Assembly (NCBI RefSeq): GCF_012641265.1 | Contig: NZ_JABAHZ010000006.1 | Span: 248,001-312,000 of the forward strand | Reading direction: 5' to 3' | Source of the DNA: Chitinophaga eiseniae | GTDB lineage: Bacteria > Bacteroidota > Bacteroidia > Chitinophagales > Chitinophagaceae | Length of the DNA stretch: 64,000 nt | In this document: positions 50,458 through 60,048 of the stretch, one piece after another | Position numbering within the stretch: the stretch's first letter is position 1 | How the letters are laid out: each line of letters opens with the position of its first letter | Program-made: the position numbers and the translations under genes | The notes under the pieces: model-generated | Told to the model about the DNA's origin: nothing | The model's input: only the letters and a program-made list of their open reading frames with translations | Database searches by the model: none

Positions 50458-52848
50458 TCAATCCACCTTTAAACTATGAGCAGGGTTAGCGCTGGCGGCT
50501 TTAAAGGCCTGCCAGCCTACCGTTACAACGGCTATCAGCAGGGCGCTGGCAGCACCACCGGCAAATATCTGCCAGGTAATCGTTGTCCGGAAAGCAAAAT
50601 CTCTCAACCACTGCTCCAGCAAATACCAGGCAACCGGCGTGGCTATCACCACTGACAATACTACCAGTACCAGGAAATCTTTCGACAACAACGTTACTAT
50701 ACCGCTGATGCTGGCCCCCAATACCTTCCGGATACCAATTTCGCGGGTACGCTGCTCTGTTACATAGATGGTTAATGCCAGTAATCCCATTACCGAAATG
50801 AAAACGGATATCAACGTAAACACATGGATGATGGCCTGTATCCGGCTATAGCTGCTGAATAAGCGCTGGAAATTATCGTCCAGGAAAGAATAATGTAAAG
50901 GAAATCCCGGCTCTACTTCTCCCCACAGTTGCGTAATCGCCGCCAGGGTCTTGTCCAGGTTGGCTGTATTTACCTTTACCATCAGCGCCCCTCCCGATTG
51001 ATACGTACAATGCGCATTGGAAATACTATAAAACGTAGGCCGTACATAACTGTCGAAGCCCTGCACCTGGAAATCCTTCACTACACCCACAATGCGGTAG
51101 GGCACACTGTCGCACTCCGCATAGCTGATGGGTGACCCCACCGGGTCTTTTACACCGAGCAACCGGGCCGCTGTTTCGTTGATAATAGCGGTATTGTTCT
51201 GGTCTTCAGGATGGGCGTCATCGAAACCACGGCCCTTCAGCACCGCTATCCCCAATGTTTGAAAGTAATCGGTACTTATCCGTACGGAGGTAAGGGAAGT
51301 AGTATTGCCCTGGTAGTGAAACTGCATGCTGGAAGTATCTACCCTGCCTGCCGGAACAGCCGTGGTTTTGGACACATACTGTACGCCGGGAATACGTAGC
51401 AACTTCGCCCGGGTCTTTTCAAAATTTCCCTCGCGCGTAGGTTGCATCGCCTGTACCTGCACTACCTGTTGGGGATTGAAGCCTATATCGCGGTGCCGCA
51501 TAAAACGCATCTGGTTCGACATCACCAGTACGCTGATAATAAAGAATACCGATACGGCAAACTGTACTACGATCAACGAATGACTGAAACGCTTGCTGCT
51601 AAGTCCCATGCTGAAATTGCCCTTCAGCACATGCACCGCTTCGCGGCGGGCAAATACGATGGCCGGATACAGCCCGGAAATTAATACAATGGCCACCAGG
51701 GCCGCCCCGCATTGCCATAGCATGGTATAACCCTGCAGCTGGCGGGAAAACGACAAGGGCAGATCAAACGTACGGTTAAACACCGGCAGCATCACCACGC
51801 ATAACAACAACGCCAGCACCAGGCTGATACTGCATTGGATAGTCACTTCCAGCAGGAACTGCCACAGTATTTGCCGGCGGCTGGAACCCATTACTTTTCG
51901 TACGCCCACTTCCCGTGAACGCTTCAGGGTTTTTACGAGCGACAGGTTGCTGGAATTCAGCGCGCCACTGAGTAGTAACAATCCTGCCAGCAAAAACAGG
52001 ATAATCGTTGTTTTAAAGGAACTGCTGCCCAGGCGTGGAAAATTGTGGATATCCGCCACCGCCTCTGTAAACAGGGAAGGCCTGTTACCTGCCCCCAGCC
52101 AGGCGGCATAGGTTTGATTCCCCGATTTTATATGATAGTCGAAATAAGTGCGGTTCAGCAGCTCATCCAATTTCGATGGCGCCATTGGTTCCCGTAAACG
52201 CACATACGAAATGAAAGAAATATTACTCCAGGCATTGTTATCGGGCATCGATGGATTACGCAATATCATGGTTGCCTTAAAGTGAGTGGGCGTTTCGGGT
52301 TCCGCAAAAATGCCGGTCACTGTAAAGGGCTGTTTATTGAATAGCGTAATAACTTTCCCAATGGGATCAGCGGCGCCAAAAAGCTTTTCACTCACCTCCC
52401 TGGAAAGCAGCGCGGAAGAAGGCTCCTTGAAAGCCGTAGCTGCATTCCCGGCCAACAGCCGGTAAGGGAATACCTCCAGGAATCCGCTATCGGCCCCCAC
52501 AATGTCTGACTGGTAAATCTTCTTGTCTCCTGCACTCACCAGGCTTTCAAAGCTGCCCGATGGCTGTATCCGGGTGTAGGCGGTGATATTTTCCTGGTGC
52601 TCCCGCAGCAGGGGCGCCAGGGGTGCTGGGGTGGGGTTATCGGTAAAATTACTTTCTGTTTGCTGCGATACCCGGTATACCCGCTGCAGCGAGGCATCCC
52701 AGCGATCGTAGCTCAGCTCATAGTTCAGGTACAATAAGATGATGATAAAACTGGCCAGGCCAACGGCTAGCCCACCAATATTTACAAACGTTGTAAACCT
52801 GTTTTTCAACAGGCTTCTGAACGCGATCTTGCAGTAATTACCGAACAT
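50458..52848 (-). CDS. ABC transporter permease, MacB/FtsX family with two permease modules
   Basis: 796 residues. Pattern: membrane helix, MacB_PCD periplasmic domain (~30-260), three-helix FtsX block (~290-430 including LKRSREVGVRKVMGSSRRQILWQFLLE), a second periplasmic domain (~470-640) and second FtsX block (~680-790, EQRTREIGIRKVLGASISGIVTLLSKDF). This is the Bacteroidota-type fused permease used for export of peptides or lipoproteins or for mechanotransmission. No ATPase gene is adjacent, so its partner lies elsewhere or is shared. Confidence 0.9.
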   Translation of the reverse strand: MFGNYCKIAFRSLLKNRFTTFVNIGGLAVGLASFIIILLYLNYELSYDRWDASLQRVYRVSQQTESNFTDNPTPAPLAPLLREHQENITAYTRIQPSGSFESLVSAGDKKIYQSDIVGADSGFLEVFPYRLLAGNAATAFKEPSSALLSREVSEKLFGAADPIGKVITLFNKQPFTVTGIFAEPETPTHFKATMILRNPSMPDNNAWSNISFISYVRLREPMAPSKLDELLNRTYFDYHIKSGNQTYAAWLGAGNRPSLFTEAVADIHNFPRLGSSSFKTTIILFLLAGLLLLSGALNSSNLSLVKTLKRSREVGVRKVMGSSRRQILWQFLLEVTIQCSISLVLALLLCVVMLPVFNRTFDLPLSFSRQLQGYTMLWQCGAALVAIVLISGLYPAIVFARREAVHVLKGNFSMGLSSKRFSHSLIVVQFAVSVFFIISVLVMSNQMRFMRHRDIGFNPQQVVQVQAMQPTREGNFEKTRAKLLRIPGVQYVSKTTAVPAGRVDTSSMQFHYQGNTTSLTSVRISTDYFQTLGIAVLKGRGFDDAHPEDQNNTAIINETAARLLGVKDPVGSPISYAECDSVPYRIVGVVKDFQVQGFDSYVRPTFYSISNAHCTYQSGGALMVKVNTANLDKTLAAITQLWGEVEPGFPLHYSFLDDNFQRLFSSYSRIQAIIHVFTLISVFISVMGLLALTIYVTEQRTREIGIRKVLGASISGIVTLLSKDFLVLVVLSVVIATPVAWYLLEQWLRDFAFRTTITWQIFAGGAASALLIAVVTVGWQAFKAASANPAHSLKVD

Positions 52849-52876
52849 GGGAGCGAATTTGGCTATTGTTCATAAA

Positions 52877-52901
52877 AAAAGTGCCGGAATCCGGCACTTT
52901 T
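52877..52901 (-). terminator. Terminator of the GH89 gene
   Basis: 11-bp stem AAAAGTGCCGG / CCGGCACTTTT with AAT loop, T tract on both strands (TTTTTTTATG on the minus strand). About 80 bases after the GH89 stop and before the permease gene. Confidence 0.85.
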
Positions 52902-52980
52902 GATTATCAATTACTTACAGGCTCAACAGGCCAGCAACAGTGTTCACTTTCAACCTCCTCTGTTCATTTATGAACAGCTG

Positions 52981-55053
52981 CTATTGCAGCGTCCATTGCT
53001 TTTCCCAGCTAAAGAAATCTGTTGGTGGTACCTGTTTTCCTTCCAGCTGACTGGTTAATGCAGTGATATACATTTTCCAGCGGGGCAGGTAATAACTGCG
53101 CAGGAGTCCGCCCCATTCCTTATTCGCATACTCGTGCAAATCCGTATCCGGGTTATCGGGTCCCCAATAAGTGATCTGGGTTTTGGCGTTCTTTACCAGC
53201 AAAGCTTTTTCCGCGGGCGTTTGTCCCAGGTTCCTGGCGGCGTTCACCCAGGTGTCGAGCCGGAAGTGCGGGTTACCGCTTAGCAGCAGGTCCTGTTGCT
53301 GTATCAGTGCCAGGAAGCTGGCGGCGCTTTGCTTAAAGGCGGCCAGGTCTTTCCGCTCATAGGCGGCTACCATGCTGGTATAGACCTCTTCTCCTTTATT
53401 GGCATTCACCTGTCGCTGGAAATCTATGGCATCAATGTCATAGGTGGCGTTGTTTTTCATCTTGGGCGCCGCTTTCAGAAAAGTGGCTACGGCAGCGGCA
53501 AAATCGGCTGTGTTGTAATTGCGTTTGCGGGTGCCCCACGATGATACCGGGCGATCCGTTAAGGTAGGCCGTGCACAGAAGATCGACTCGCTGGGTCCTT
53601 CCTGGTATTGTGAAAAACTGCTATATACCGTCGCCAGCAAGCCTTGCCAGGCTGCCTGTAAGTCGGCGTTATCGCTGCCATAACGGTAACGTACATATGA
53701 TTTTATCCACTCTTTTACGTCTGTTTTTTCCGGGCGCCAGGCCAGTTCCAGCATCAGGTCAAATACTACCGGGTTGTTGTGAATACCTTCCGGCATAATG
53801 CCGGTGCCCTTAAACAAGCCGGCATAGGGGCTATGAGCCGCTCTCCAGGTTTCGTCAGCAAACCGCTGCAGTTTACCGTACAATCCCAGTTTCTCACCAA
53901 AGTTATTCACACTGCACCAGATAAAGGGTGTGCCTTCATATCCTTTGCGGGTGTCCCAGTTGGCGGTATTTTCTCCAAAAAGTTCCTGCACCAGCACTTT
54001 CGACTTATCCAGTCCTGCCAGTAAAGCGCTGGAGGGATTGGCCTGCCAGCCCTGCAATACCCAGGTGCTTCCCGGGAAATGTGCCAGCATGGTTTGCTGG
54101 ATGGCAGCAGCAGCGGCAGTCACATCCACTCCCTTACTGATACCTCCTTCATGAAAAGGATCGCCGGCAAAAAAATGAATATCGTTACCATATAATTTCT
54201 TCATTTCTTCATAGTAGATGCCGGCAATGCGGGTAAAGTTACTATCGCCCGGCACGAGGAAATCCGGGCGCTGAAAGCCTCCTGCCCACTTTCCTTGCTC
54301 AATCACCTTCAGCGGCATTTTTTCTTTCAGATTTACCGGAATCATACCATAGAAACCTTGCATCACCGGGGCGATGCCCATGCCCTTCATGCGGGCCAGT
54401 ATCTGCTTCTCCAGGCGGGTTTGCTGGTCTATCATTTGCTGGGTCACCGGTCCTCCCCAGCTTTCGAGGTTACCCATGAGCCACCAGGCGGTAAAACCTG
54501 GTCCGGCTGCAAAGCGGCGCGCTTCCTCCGGCGTATAGCCCAGGCGCTCCAGTGTATGTTGCCATATAGCTTCGGTTCCCATGGTAGCCAGCATCACGTT
54601 TACCCCATTGAGCGCCATCCAGTCGAGTTCCCGCTCCCAGTCTTTCCAGTTGTAATAACTCATGGTGTAGCTGATGGTGCAGTAATTGAGCGCATAGCGG
54701 TAATCGTAGCCGGTGTTAATATGTACTTTTTCTTTTACAGCCGGTAAGGGAGATACAGGCGCCAGGTTGTCGCCCATATGCGACATAGCGCGGTGGCAAT
54801 AATACTTAAGGTACCAGTTGAGGCCTGCAGCAGCGGCGCTGGGACTGGAAGCGCTGATCTGCACCTGCTTTCCCGGGGTAGTAATTTCAAAAACATCTTT
54901 GTCATTTTCCGCCGGTATATTTTTCAAGATCAGCGATTTGGCCAACCAGGGCACCCTGCGCTGCGCCAGTTGCTGTATGGCCGGAAAATCCTGCGCCAAT
55001 AACGTAGAAGACAGGCATAACAACAGCCCTGCCAGTATTACTTGCTTTTTCAT
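52981..55053 (-). CDS. Alpha-N-acetylglucosaminidase, GH89 (NAGLU) family
   Basis: About 690 residues, typical for bacterial NAGLU. Signal peptide MKKQVILAGLLLCLSSTLLAQ; N-terminal alpha/beta NAGLU domain (~25-110, ASSPSAAAAGLNWYLKYYC), TIM barrel (~115-450: YRYALNYCTISYTMSYYNWKDWERELDWMALNGVNVMLA, WWLMGNLESWGGP, MQGFYGMIP, HFFAGDPFHEGG as the likely catalytic acid/base strand, VQELFGENTANW, PFIWCSVNNFGEKLGLYG) and a C-terminal all-helical domain. It releases terminal alpha-GlcNAc in the periplasm or outside. ATG 55053 is preferred over GTG 55062. Not in a Sus-type locus here. Confidence 0.94.
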   Translation of the reverse strand: MKKQVILAGLLLCLSSTLLAQDFPAIQQLAQRRVPWLAKSLILKNIPAENDKDVFEITTPGKQVQISASSPSAAAAGLNWYLKYYCHRAMSHMGDNLAPVSPLPAVKEKVHINTGYDYRYALNYCTISYTMSYYNWKDWERELDWMALNGVNVMLATMGTEAIWQHTLERLGYTPEEARRFAAGPGFTAWWLMGNLESWGGPVTQQMIDQQTRLEKQILARMKGMGIAPVMQGFYGMIPVNLKEKMPLKVIEQGKWAGGFQRPDFLVPGDSNFTRIAGIYYEEMKKLYGNDIHFFAGDPFHEGGISKGVDVTAAAAAIQQTMLAHFPGSTWVLQGWQANPSSALLAGLDKSKVLVQELFGENTANWDTRKGYEGTPFIWCSVNNFGEKLGLYGKLQRFADETWRAAHSPYAGLFKGTGIMPEGIHNNPVVFDLMLELAWRPEKTDVKEWIKSYVRYRYGSDNADLQAAWQGLLATVYSSFSQYQEGPSESIFCARPTLTDRPVSSWGTRKRNYNTADFAAAVATFLKAAPKMKNNATYDIDAIDFQRQVNANKGEEVYTSMVAAYERKDLAAFKQSAASFLALIQQQDLLLSGNPHFRLDTWVNAARNLGQTPAEKALLVKNAKTQITYWGPDNPDTDLHEYANKEWGGLLRSYYLPRWKMYITALTSQLEGKQVPPTDFFSWEKQWTLQ

Positions 55054-55156
55054 TTGTTTCACTGTTAGATCGTATGAAGCAATAAAGATGGTAATAAAAA
55101 GATGAATTACATAATTCGTAAATTTAGTACACGGCTATCACCCTAAAAGATCCTAT

Positions 55157-57709
55157 ATGGTTGGACAAATTAACTTACCGGAAAATATTCATGGACTGGA
55201 CGACGCAGCAGTAGCCGCTTCCAGGGAACAATATGGCAGCAATACCCCTCCCGTTCCTGATGGCAACCTGTTTACACATATACTTAAAGAGATAATAGAC
55301 GAGCCCATGCTGGTACTGCTCATCGCGGTAACGGCCATTTATTTTGCGATGGGCGCACTGGGCGAGGCCTATTTCATGCTGGCGGCCATTGCGCTGGTAT
55401 CAGGTATTTCCTTTTACCAGGACAGCCGCAGCCGTAAGGCGTTGGACGCCCTCCAGAAATTGAATGAGCCACTTAGCAAGGTTATCCGTAACGGTCAGCT
55501 TACCAGCATTCCTACCAGCGAAATTGTTACCGGCGATATGCTCATGATATCAGAAGGCAATACCATCAACGCTGATGGCGTAATAGTACATGCCAACGAT
55601 TTTTCGGTGAACGAATCGGCGCTGACCGGCGAAGCCTTTGCCGTATCCAAGCAACCTGATGACGAAGACAATAAAGTATATAGCGGCACCCTGGTGGTAT
55701 CCGGACTGGCCATCTGCGAAGTAACGCAGGTAGGGGCACAAACGAAAATAGGGCAGCTGGGACAGGCGATACTGGACATTAAAGAAGAACCTACATTGCT
55801 GCAATTGCAAATCCGCCAGTTCGTGAAATGGATGGCAATTGTCGGTGTGGTGGTATTCCTGGCAGTATGGTTGTTTAACTATATCCGCAGTAGCAGCCTG
55901 ACCGACAGCCTGCTGAAAGGCCTTACCCTGGCCATGTCTATCCTGCCGGAAGAAATACCCGTGGCCTTCACCACCTTTATGGCATTGGGTTCCCGGCGAC
56001 TCATGCAAATGGGTATCATCGTAAAAAAGATACGCACGGTAGAAGCACTGGGCAGCGCCACTATTATCTGCACCGATAAAACAGGCACCATCACTGAAAA
56101 CAAGATGAGTTTGCCCGCTATCTACAGCGCAGCGGATCATACGTTATACGGCGAAGACAACCTCCCGGCCGATATTATCACCACGGCCATGTGGGCCAGT
56201 GAACCAGTACCGTTCGATCCCATGGAAAAAACACTGCACCGGCTATACGAAAAAATAATGTCCAAAGACGAACGCCCGGCGTATGAAATCATCCATGAAT
56301 ATCCGCTGGAAGGTAAGCCACCTATGATGACGCATATTTTTGGCAACAAAACCGGTCAGCGCATCGTGGCAGCGAAAGGAGCACCGGAAGCTATCATTGC
56401 GGTATCTCATCTCCCGGAAACAGAAAAAAAACAAATGCTGGACCAGGTGAATACCCTTGCCGGCAAAGGATACCGGGTGCTGGGCGTAGCGAGCGCCGAA
56501 TTTACCGGCGATCAGTTTCCGGCCACCCAGCAGGAATTTCCTTTTGTTTTCCTGGGACTGCTGGCCTTCTACGATCCGCCAAAAGCCAACATAGAAAAGG
56601 TCTTCCAGCAATTCTACCAGGCAGGCATCGTGGTTAAAATCATTACCGGCGATAATGCGGTTACCACCAAGGCCATTGCCCAACAGGCAGGACTGCAGCA
56701 TGCCGACAAAGCCATAAATGGCGATGCGCTCATGCAAATGGAGGCGGAGGAGATGAAGGATACCCTGCAATCAGTTAATATTTTCACCCGAATGTTTCCC
56801 GAAGCTAAACTGGCCGCTATCAACGCACTGAAAGCCGACCAGGAAGTAGTGGCCATGACCGGCGATGGCGTCAACGACGGCCCGGCATTAAAAGCCGCAC
56901 ATATTGGCATTGCCATGGGTAAAAAAGGAACGGAAATAGCCAAACAGGCGGCCGCCCTGATCCTCGTGAATGATGACCTGAGCAGCATGGTAGACGCCAT
57001 TGCCATGGGACGTAGAATTTATACCAATATCAAAAAAGCGATACAGTATATTATTTCTATCCACATCCCTATTATTCTTACGGTATCCCTTCCACTATTC
57101 CTGGGATGGATTTATCCCAATATATTTACGCCGGTACACGTTATCTTCCTGGAAGTGATCATGGGGCCTACCTGCTCTATTGTTTATGAAAATGAACCGA
57201 TGGAGGAAAATGCCATGCAGCTGCCGCCACGGCCTATTACGCAAACCTTCCTGTCGTTCAGGGAAATGAATATCAGCATCCTCCAGGGACTACTGATTAC
57301 GGCCGGAGTGCTGACCGCTTACCAATGGAGTATAGCCATGGGTTATTCGGAGATCCATACCCGTAGCATGGTATTCACCACCCTGGTACTCGCCAATATT
57401 TTTCTTACCTTAGTAAACCGCTCATTCTACTACTCTTTTATACACAGTATGCGGCGCAATCATAATAAAATGATGACAGGCGTTATCTGTATTACCCTGG
57501 CATTGCTGGCTATTATGCTGTATGTGCCGCCAATAGCAAACTTCTTTAGTATAACTGCCTTACAGCTACCGCAACTGCTTATCTGTACCGGTTTAGGCGC
57601 CACCGCCGTACTATGGTTTGAATTATGGAAAGCATGGAAAAGAAATATACATGTCCGGAAAAAGCAATTGCATCGCAAGCTCGCTGCAGCGAGCGCCGGC
57701 AGCATGTAA
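55157..57709 (+). CDS. P-type cation ATPase (P2-like, calcium-ATPase-related)
   Basis: 850 residues. N-terminal cation-ATPase domain; M1-M2; actuator loop NESALTGEAFAVSK, with TGEA in place of the common TGES; M4 LPEEIPVAFTT; phosphorylated Asp307 in CTDKTGTITENK; N-domain with KGAPEAI; TGDGVNDGPALKAAHIGIAMG; six C-terminal helices including LEVIMGPTCSIVYENEPME. The fold is that of Ca2+/Mn2+-type P2 pumps, though the M6 Asp of SERCA (D800) appears as Gly, so the transported ion is uncertain. Divergent from GH89 with a 103-base intergenic region; the next gene follows after 27 bases. Confidence 0.9.
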   Translation: MVGQINLPENIHGLDDAAVAASREQYGSNTPPVPDGNLFTHILKEIIDEPMLVLLIAVTAIYFAMGALGEAYFMLAAIALVSGISFYQDSRSRKALDALQKLNEPLSKVIRNGQLTSIPTSEIVTGDMLMISEGNTINADGVIVHANDFSVNESALTGEAFAVSKQPDDEDNKVYSGTLVVSGLAICEVTQVGAQTKIGQLGQAILDIKEEPTLLQLQIRQFVKWMAIVGVVVFLAVWLFNYIRSSSLTDSLLKGLTLAMSILPEEIPVAFTTFMALGSRRLMQMGIIVKKIRTVEALGSATIICTDKTGTITENKMSLPAIYSAADHTLYGEDNLPADIITTAMWASEPVPFDPMEKTLHRLYEKIMSKDERPAYEIIHEYPLEGKPPMMTHIFGNKTGQRIVAAKGAPEAIIAVSHLPETEKKQMLDQVNTLAGKGYRVLGVASAEFTGDQFPATQQEFPFVFLGLLAFYDPPKANIEKVFQQFYQAGIVVKIITGDNAVTTKAIAQQAGLQHADKAINGDALMQMEAEEMKDTLQSVNIFTRMFPEAKLAAINALKADQEVVAMTGDGVNDGPALKAAHIGIAMGKKGTEIAKQAAALILVNDDLSSMVDAIAMGRRIYTNIKKAIQYIISIHIPIILTVSLPLFLGWIYPNIFTPVHVIFLEVIMGPTCSIVYENEPMEENAMQLPPRPITQTFLSFREMNISILQGLLITAGVLTAYQWSIAMGYSEIHTRSMVFTTLVLANIFLTLVNRSFYYSFIHSMRRNHNKMMTGVICITLALLAIMLYVPPIANFFSITALQLPQLLICTGLGATAVLWFELWKAWKRNIHVRKKQLHRKLAAASAGSM

Positions 57710-57736
57710 TTTACCCGATATTAAAGCAATAGATGT

Positions 57737-58711
57737 ATGAAGGTATTTACCACCAGGATTATTCCCGAAGAAGGCCTTGCACTGCTGGAGCGTGCGGGCA
57801 TTACCGTTACCCAGTGGAGTGAACCGCGGGAAATGAGTCTCGAAGAGATGATTGCAAAATGTAAGGAAAACGATGCCCTGTTATTTGCCGGGGGCAGGAA
57901 AATTGATCGCTCACTCCTGGAACATTGCCGGCACCTGAAAATAATCAGCCTGCTATCCGTAGGCTACGACAACGTAGACCTGAAAGCCGCTACCGAACTA
58001 GGTATACAAATTACCAACACACCCGGTGTATTGAGTAATGCCACCGCCGATACCGCTTTCCTGCTGATGCTCACCGTAGCCAGGAAAGCATTTTTTCATC
58101 ATAAAAGAATCATCAAAGGCGAGTGGGGTTTCTCCTCTCCTACAGCCAACCTGGGAGTAGATATAGAAGGAAAAACATTAGGTATCTGGGGGCTCGGCAA
58201 CATAGGCAGCGTAATGGCCCAGCGATGCCGCGCAGCGTTTGACATGAAGATTATTTACTGCAACCGGCATCGCAATGAAGCCGCCGAAAAAGCGCTGGAC
58301 GCCCAATGGGTGAGCTTCGACGAACTCCTCGAACAGAGCGATGTACTCAGCGTACATACCTCTCTTACACCGGAAACCAAAGAGAAATTCAACAAAGCCG
58401 CCTTCGCGAAAATGAAGCCTTCCGCCATTTTTATTAATGCTGCCAGGGGCGGTATCCACAACGAAACAGATCTCATCGCCGCCCTGGAAACCGGGCAGAT
58501 ATGGGGCGCCGGCCTGGATGTAACCAACCCCGAACCCATGCACCCCGATAATCCTTTGCTGCAAATGCCTACGGTGGCGGTATTACCGCATATCGGGTCT
58601 GCTACTGTAGAAACCCGCAATGCCATGTCGCGCATTGCCGCACAAAATATTATTGCCGCATTCGAGGGACAACCTGTACCGAACCCGGTAAATCATATTT
58701 ACGCTTTGTAA
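57737..58711 (+). CDS. D-2-hydroxyacid dehydrogenase (glyoxylate/hydroxypyruvate reductase-like)
   Basis: 324 residues. N-terminal substrate-binding flavodoxin-like part (LKIISLLSVGYDNVDLKAATELGIQITNTPGVLSNATADTAFLLMLTVARK), Rossmann fold with GIWGLGNIGSVMAQRC and an Arg after the second strand (YCNRHRN) indicating NADP(H) preference, catalytic Arg in INAARGGIHNE, Glu in DVTNPEPMHPDNPL and His in LPHIGSAT. It matches GyaR/GhrB-type reductases. Probably in an operon with the P-type ATPase (27 bases) and thiolase (24 bases), with no obvious functional link. Confidence 0.9.
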   Translation: MKVFTTRIIPEEGLALLERAGITVTQWSEPREMSLEEMIAKCKENDALLFAGGRKIDRSLLEHCRHLKIISLLSVGYDNVDLKAATELGIQITNTPGVLSNATADTAFLLMLTVARKAFFHHKRIIKGEWGFSSPTANLGVDIEGKTLGIWGLGNIGSVMAQRCRAAFDMKIIYCNRHRNEAAEKALDAQWVSFDELLEQSDVLSVHTSLTPETKEKFNKAAFAKMKPSAIFINAARGGIHNETDLIAALETGQIWGAGLDVTNPEPMHPDNPLLQMPTVAVLPHIGSATVETRNAMSRIAAQNIIAAFEGQPVPNPVNHIYAL

Positions 58712-58735
58712 TTACGTTTAATCTTTAACGTTACC

Positions 58736-59998
58736 ATGAAAAAGGTCGCTATCATTGGTGGAGTACGCATCCCTTTTGTAAAATCCTTCAAGGAATATAA
58801 CCATGTCGGCAACCAGGAAATGCTGACCGCCTGTCTCAATGCCCTCGTTACGCGTTACGGGCTGGAAGGAAAAAGAATCGGGGAAGTGGCGCTGGGCGCA
58901 CTCCTGAATCGCTCTACCGAATGGAACTTCGCCAGGGAATGTATTATGGGCACGGCCCTCGATCCACATACTCCCGCCTACAACCTGCAAAGAGCCTGCG
59001 GCACCAGTCTCGATGCCACCATACAACTAGGTCTCCGCATTGCCTGCGGACAAATAGACACCGGCATCAGTGGAGGCAGTGACACCAACAGCGATATTCC
59101 CCTGCTGTTTAAACAACAGCTGGCCTGGAAACTGGTGGATCTACGCGCCGCCAAATCCGTGGGAGAACGGCTAAAAATACTGGCCTCTCTCCGGTTCAAA
59201 GACCTGGCCCCGGTATATCCTTCTATCGTAGAACCCAGAACGGGCCTGTCTATGGGCCAACATACCGAAAAGATGGTAAAGGAATGGGGCATCACCCGGC
59301 AAGAGCAGGATGCCCTCGCCTATCAAAGCCATATGAATGCTGCAAAAGCTTATAACGACGGTTTTTTTAATGACCTGGTAATACCCTTCAAAGCAGTAAA
59401 AAGAGATACTATTGTGCGCGCAGATACCACACCTGAAAAACTGGCCGCACTGAAGCCTGCCTTCGACTTCAGCGGAAATGGTACGCTGACCGCCGGCAAC
59501 AGCACTTTGTACACCGATGGCGCCGCGGCCCTCCTGCTAGCCTCCGAAGAATATGCCCAGCAACAAAACTGGCCGGTGCAGGCTCACCTGGTAGATGCAG
59601 AATCAGCTGCTGTTGATTATGTACATGGAGAAGGACTGCTGATGGCGCCCACCTACGCTGTGGCCCGTTTACTGAAACGCAATCACCTGCGTCTACAGGA
59701 CTTCGACGTATATGAAATTCATGAAGCCTTTTGCGGGCAAGTGCTTTGTACCCTCAAAGCCTGGGAAGATGCGGACTACTGTAAGAAGCTGGGTTGGGAC
59801 ACACCACTCGGCAGTATCGATCGCAGTAAACTCAACACACGCGGCGGCAGCGTAGCTATCGGCCATCCTTTTGCTGCCACCGGCGCCCGCATTGTAGCAC
59901 AAACGGCTAAAATATTACAGCAGCGCGGTAGCGGCCGGGCGCTCATCTCTATTTGCACCGCCGGCGGTATGGGCGTAACCGCCATACTGGAACGATAA
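58736..59998 (+). CDS. Thiolase (acetyl-CoA C-acyltransferase, FadI-like)
   Basis: 420 residues. Nucleophilic Cys in LQRACGTSLDAT, substrate-loop His in VYEIHEAFCGQV, GGSVAIGHPFAATGARI with the catalytic His and CTAGGMGV with the second catalytic Cys. The NEAFA box is changed to HEAFC, as in the FadI/trifunctional-beta group. It catalyses the last step of beta-oxidation or the reverse condensation. No hydratase/dehydrogenase partner is next to it. Last gene of the plus-strand set, closed by a GC-rich hairpin. Confidence 0.92.
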   Translation: MKKVAIIGGVRIPFVKSFKEYNHVGNQEMLTACLNALVTRYGLEGKRIGEVALGALLNRSTEWNFARECIMGTALDPHTPAYNLQRACGTSLDATIQLGLRIACGQIDTGISGGSDTNSDIPLLFKQQLAWKLVDLRAAKSVGERLKILASLRFKDLAPVYPSIVEPRTGLSMGQHTEKMVKEWGITRQEQDALAYQSHMNAAKAYNDGFFNDLVIPFKAVKRDTIVRADTTPEKLAALKPAFDFSGNGTLTAGNSTLYTDGAAALLLASEEYAQQQNWPVQAHLVDAESAAVDYVHGEGLLMAPTYAVARLLKRNHLRLQDFDVYEIHEAFCGQVLCTLKAWEDADYCKKLGWDTPLGSIDRSKLNTRGGSVAIGHPFAATGARIVAQTAKILQQRGSGRALISICTAGGMGVTAILER

Positions 59999-60003
59999 AA
60001 AAA

Positions 60004-60026
60004 CCGCGCCGGGAGCACCGGCGCGG
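60004..60026. terminator. Bidirectional terminator between convergent thiolase and cytochrome genes
   Basis: Perfect 9-bp GC stem CCGCGCCGG / CCGGCGCGG with a GAGCA loop. On the minus strand TTTTTTT follows, so it best serves the cytochrome gene; on the plus side the tail is CTTAGCTTTA. Confidence 0.8.
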
Positions 60027-60048
60027 CTTAGCTTTAAATGGGCCAGTA

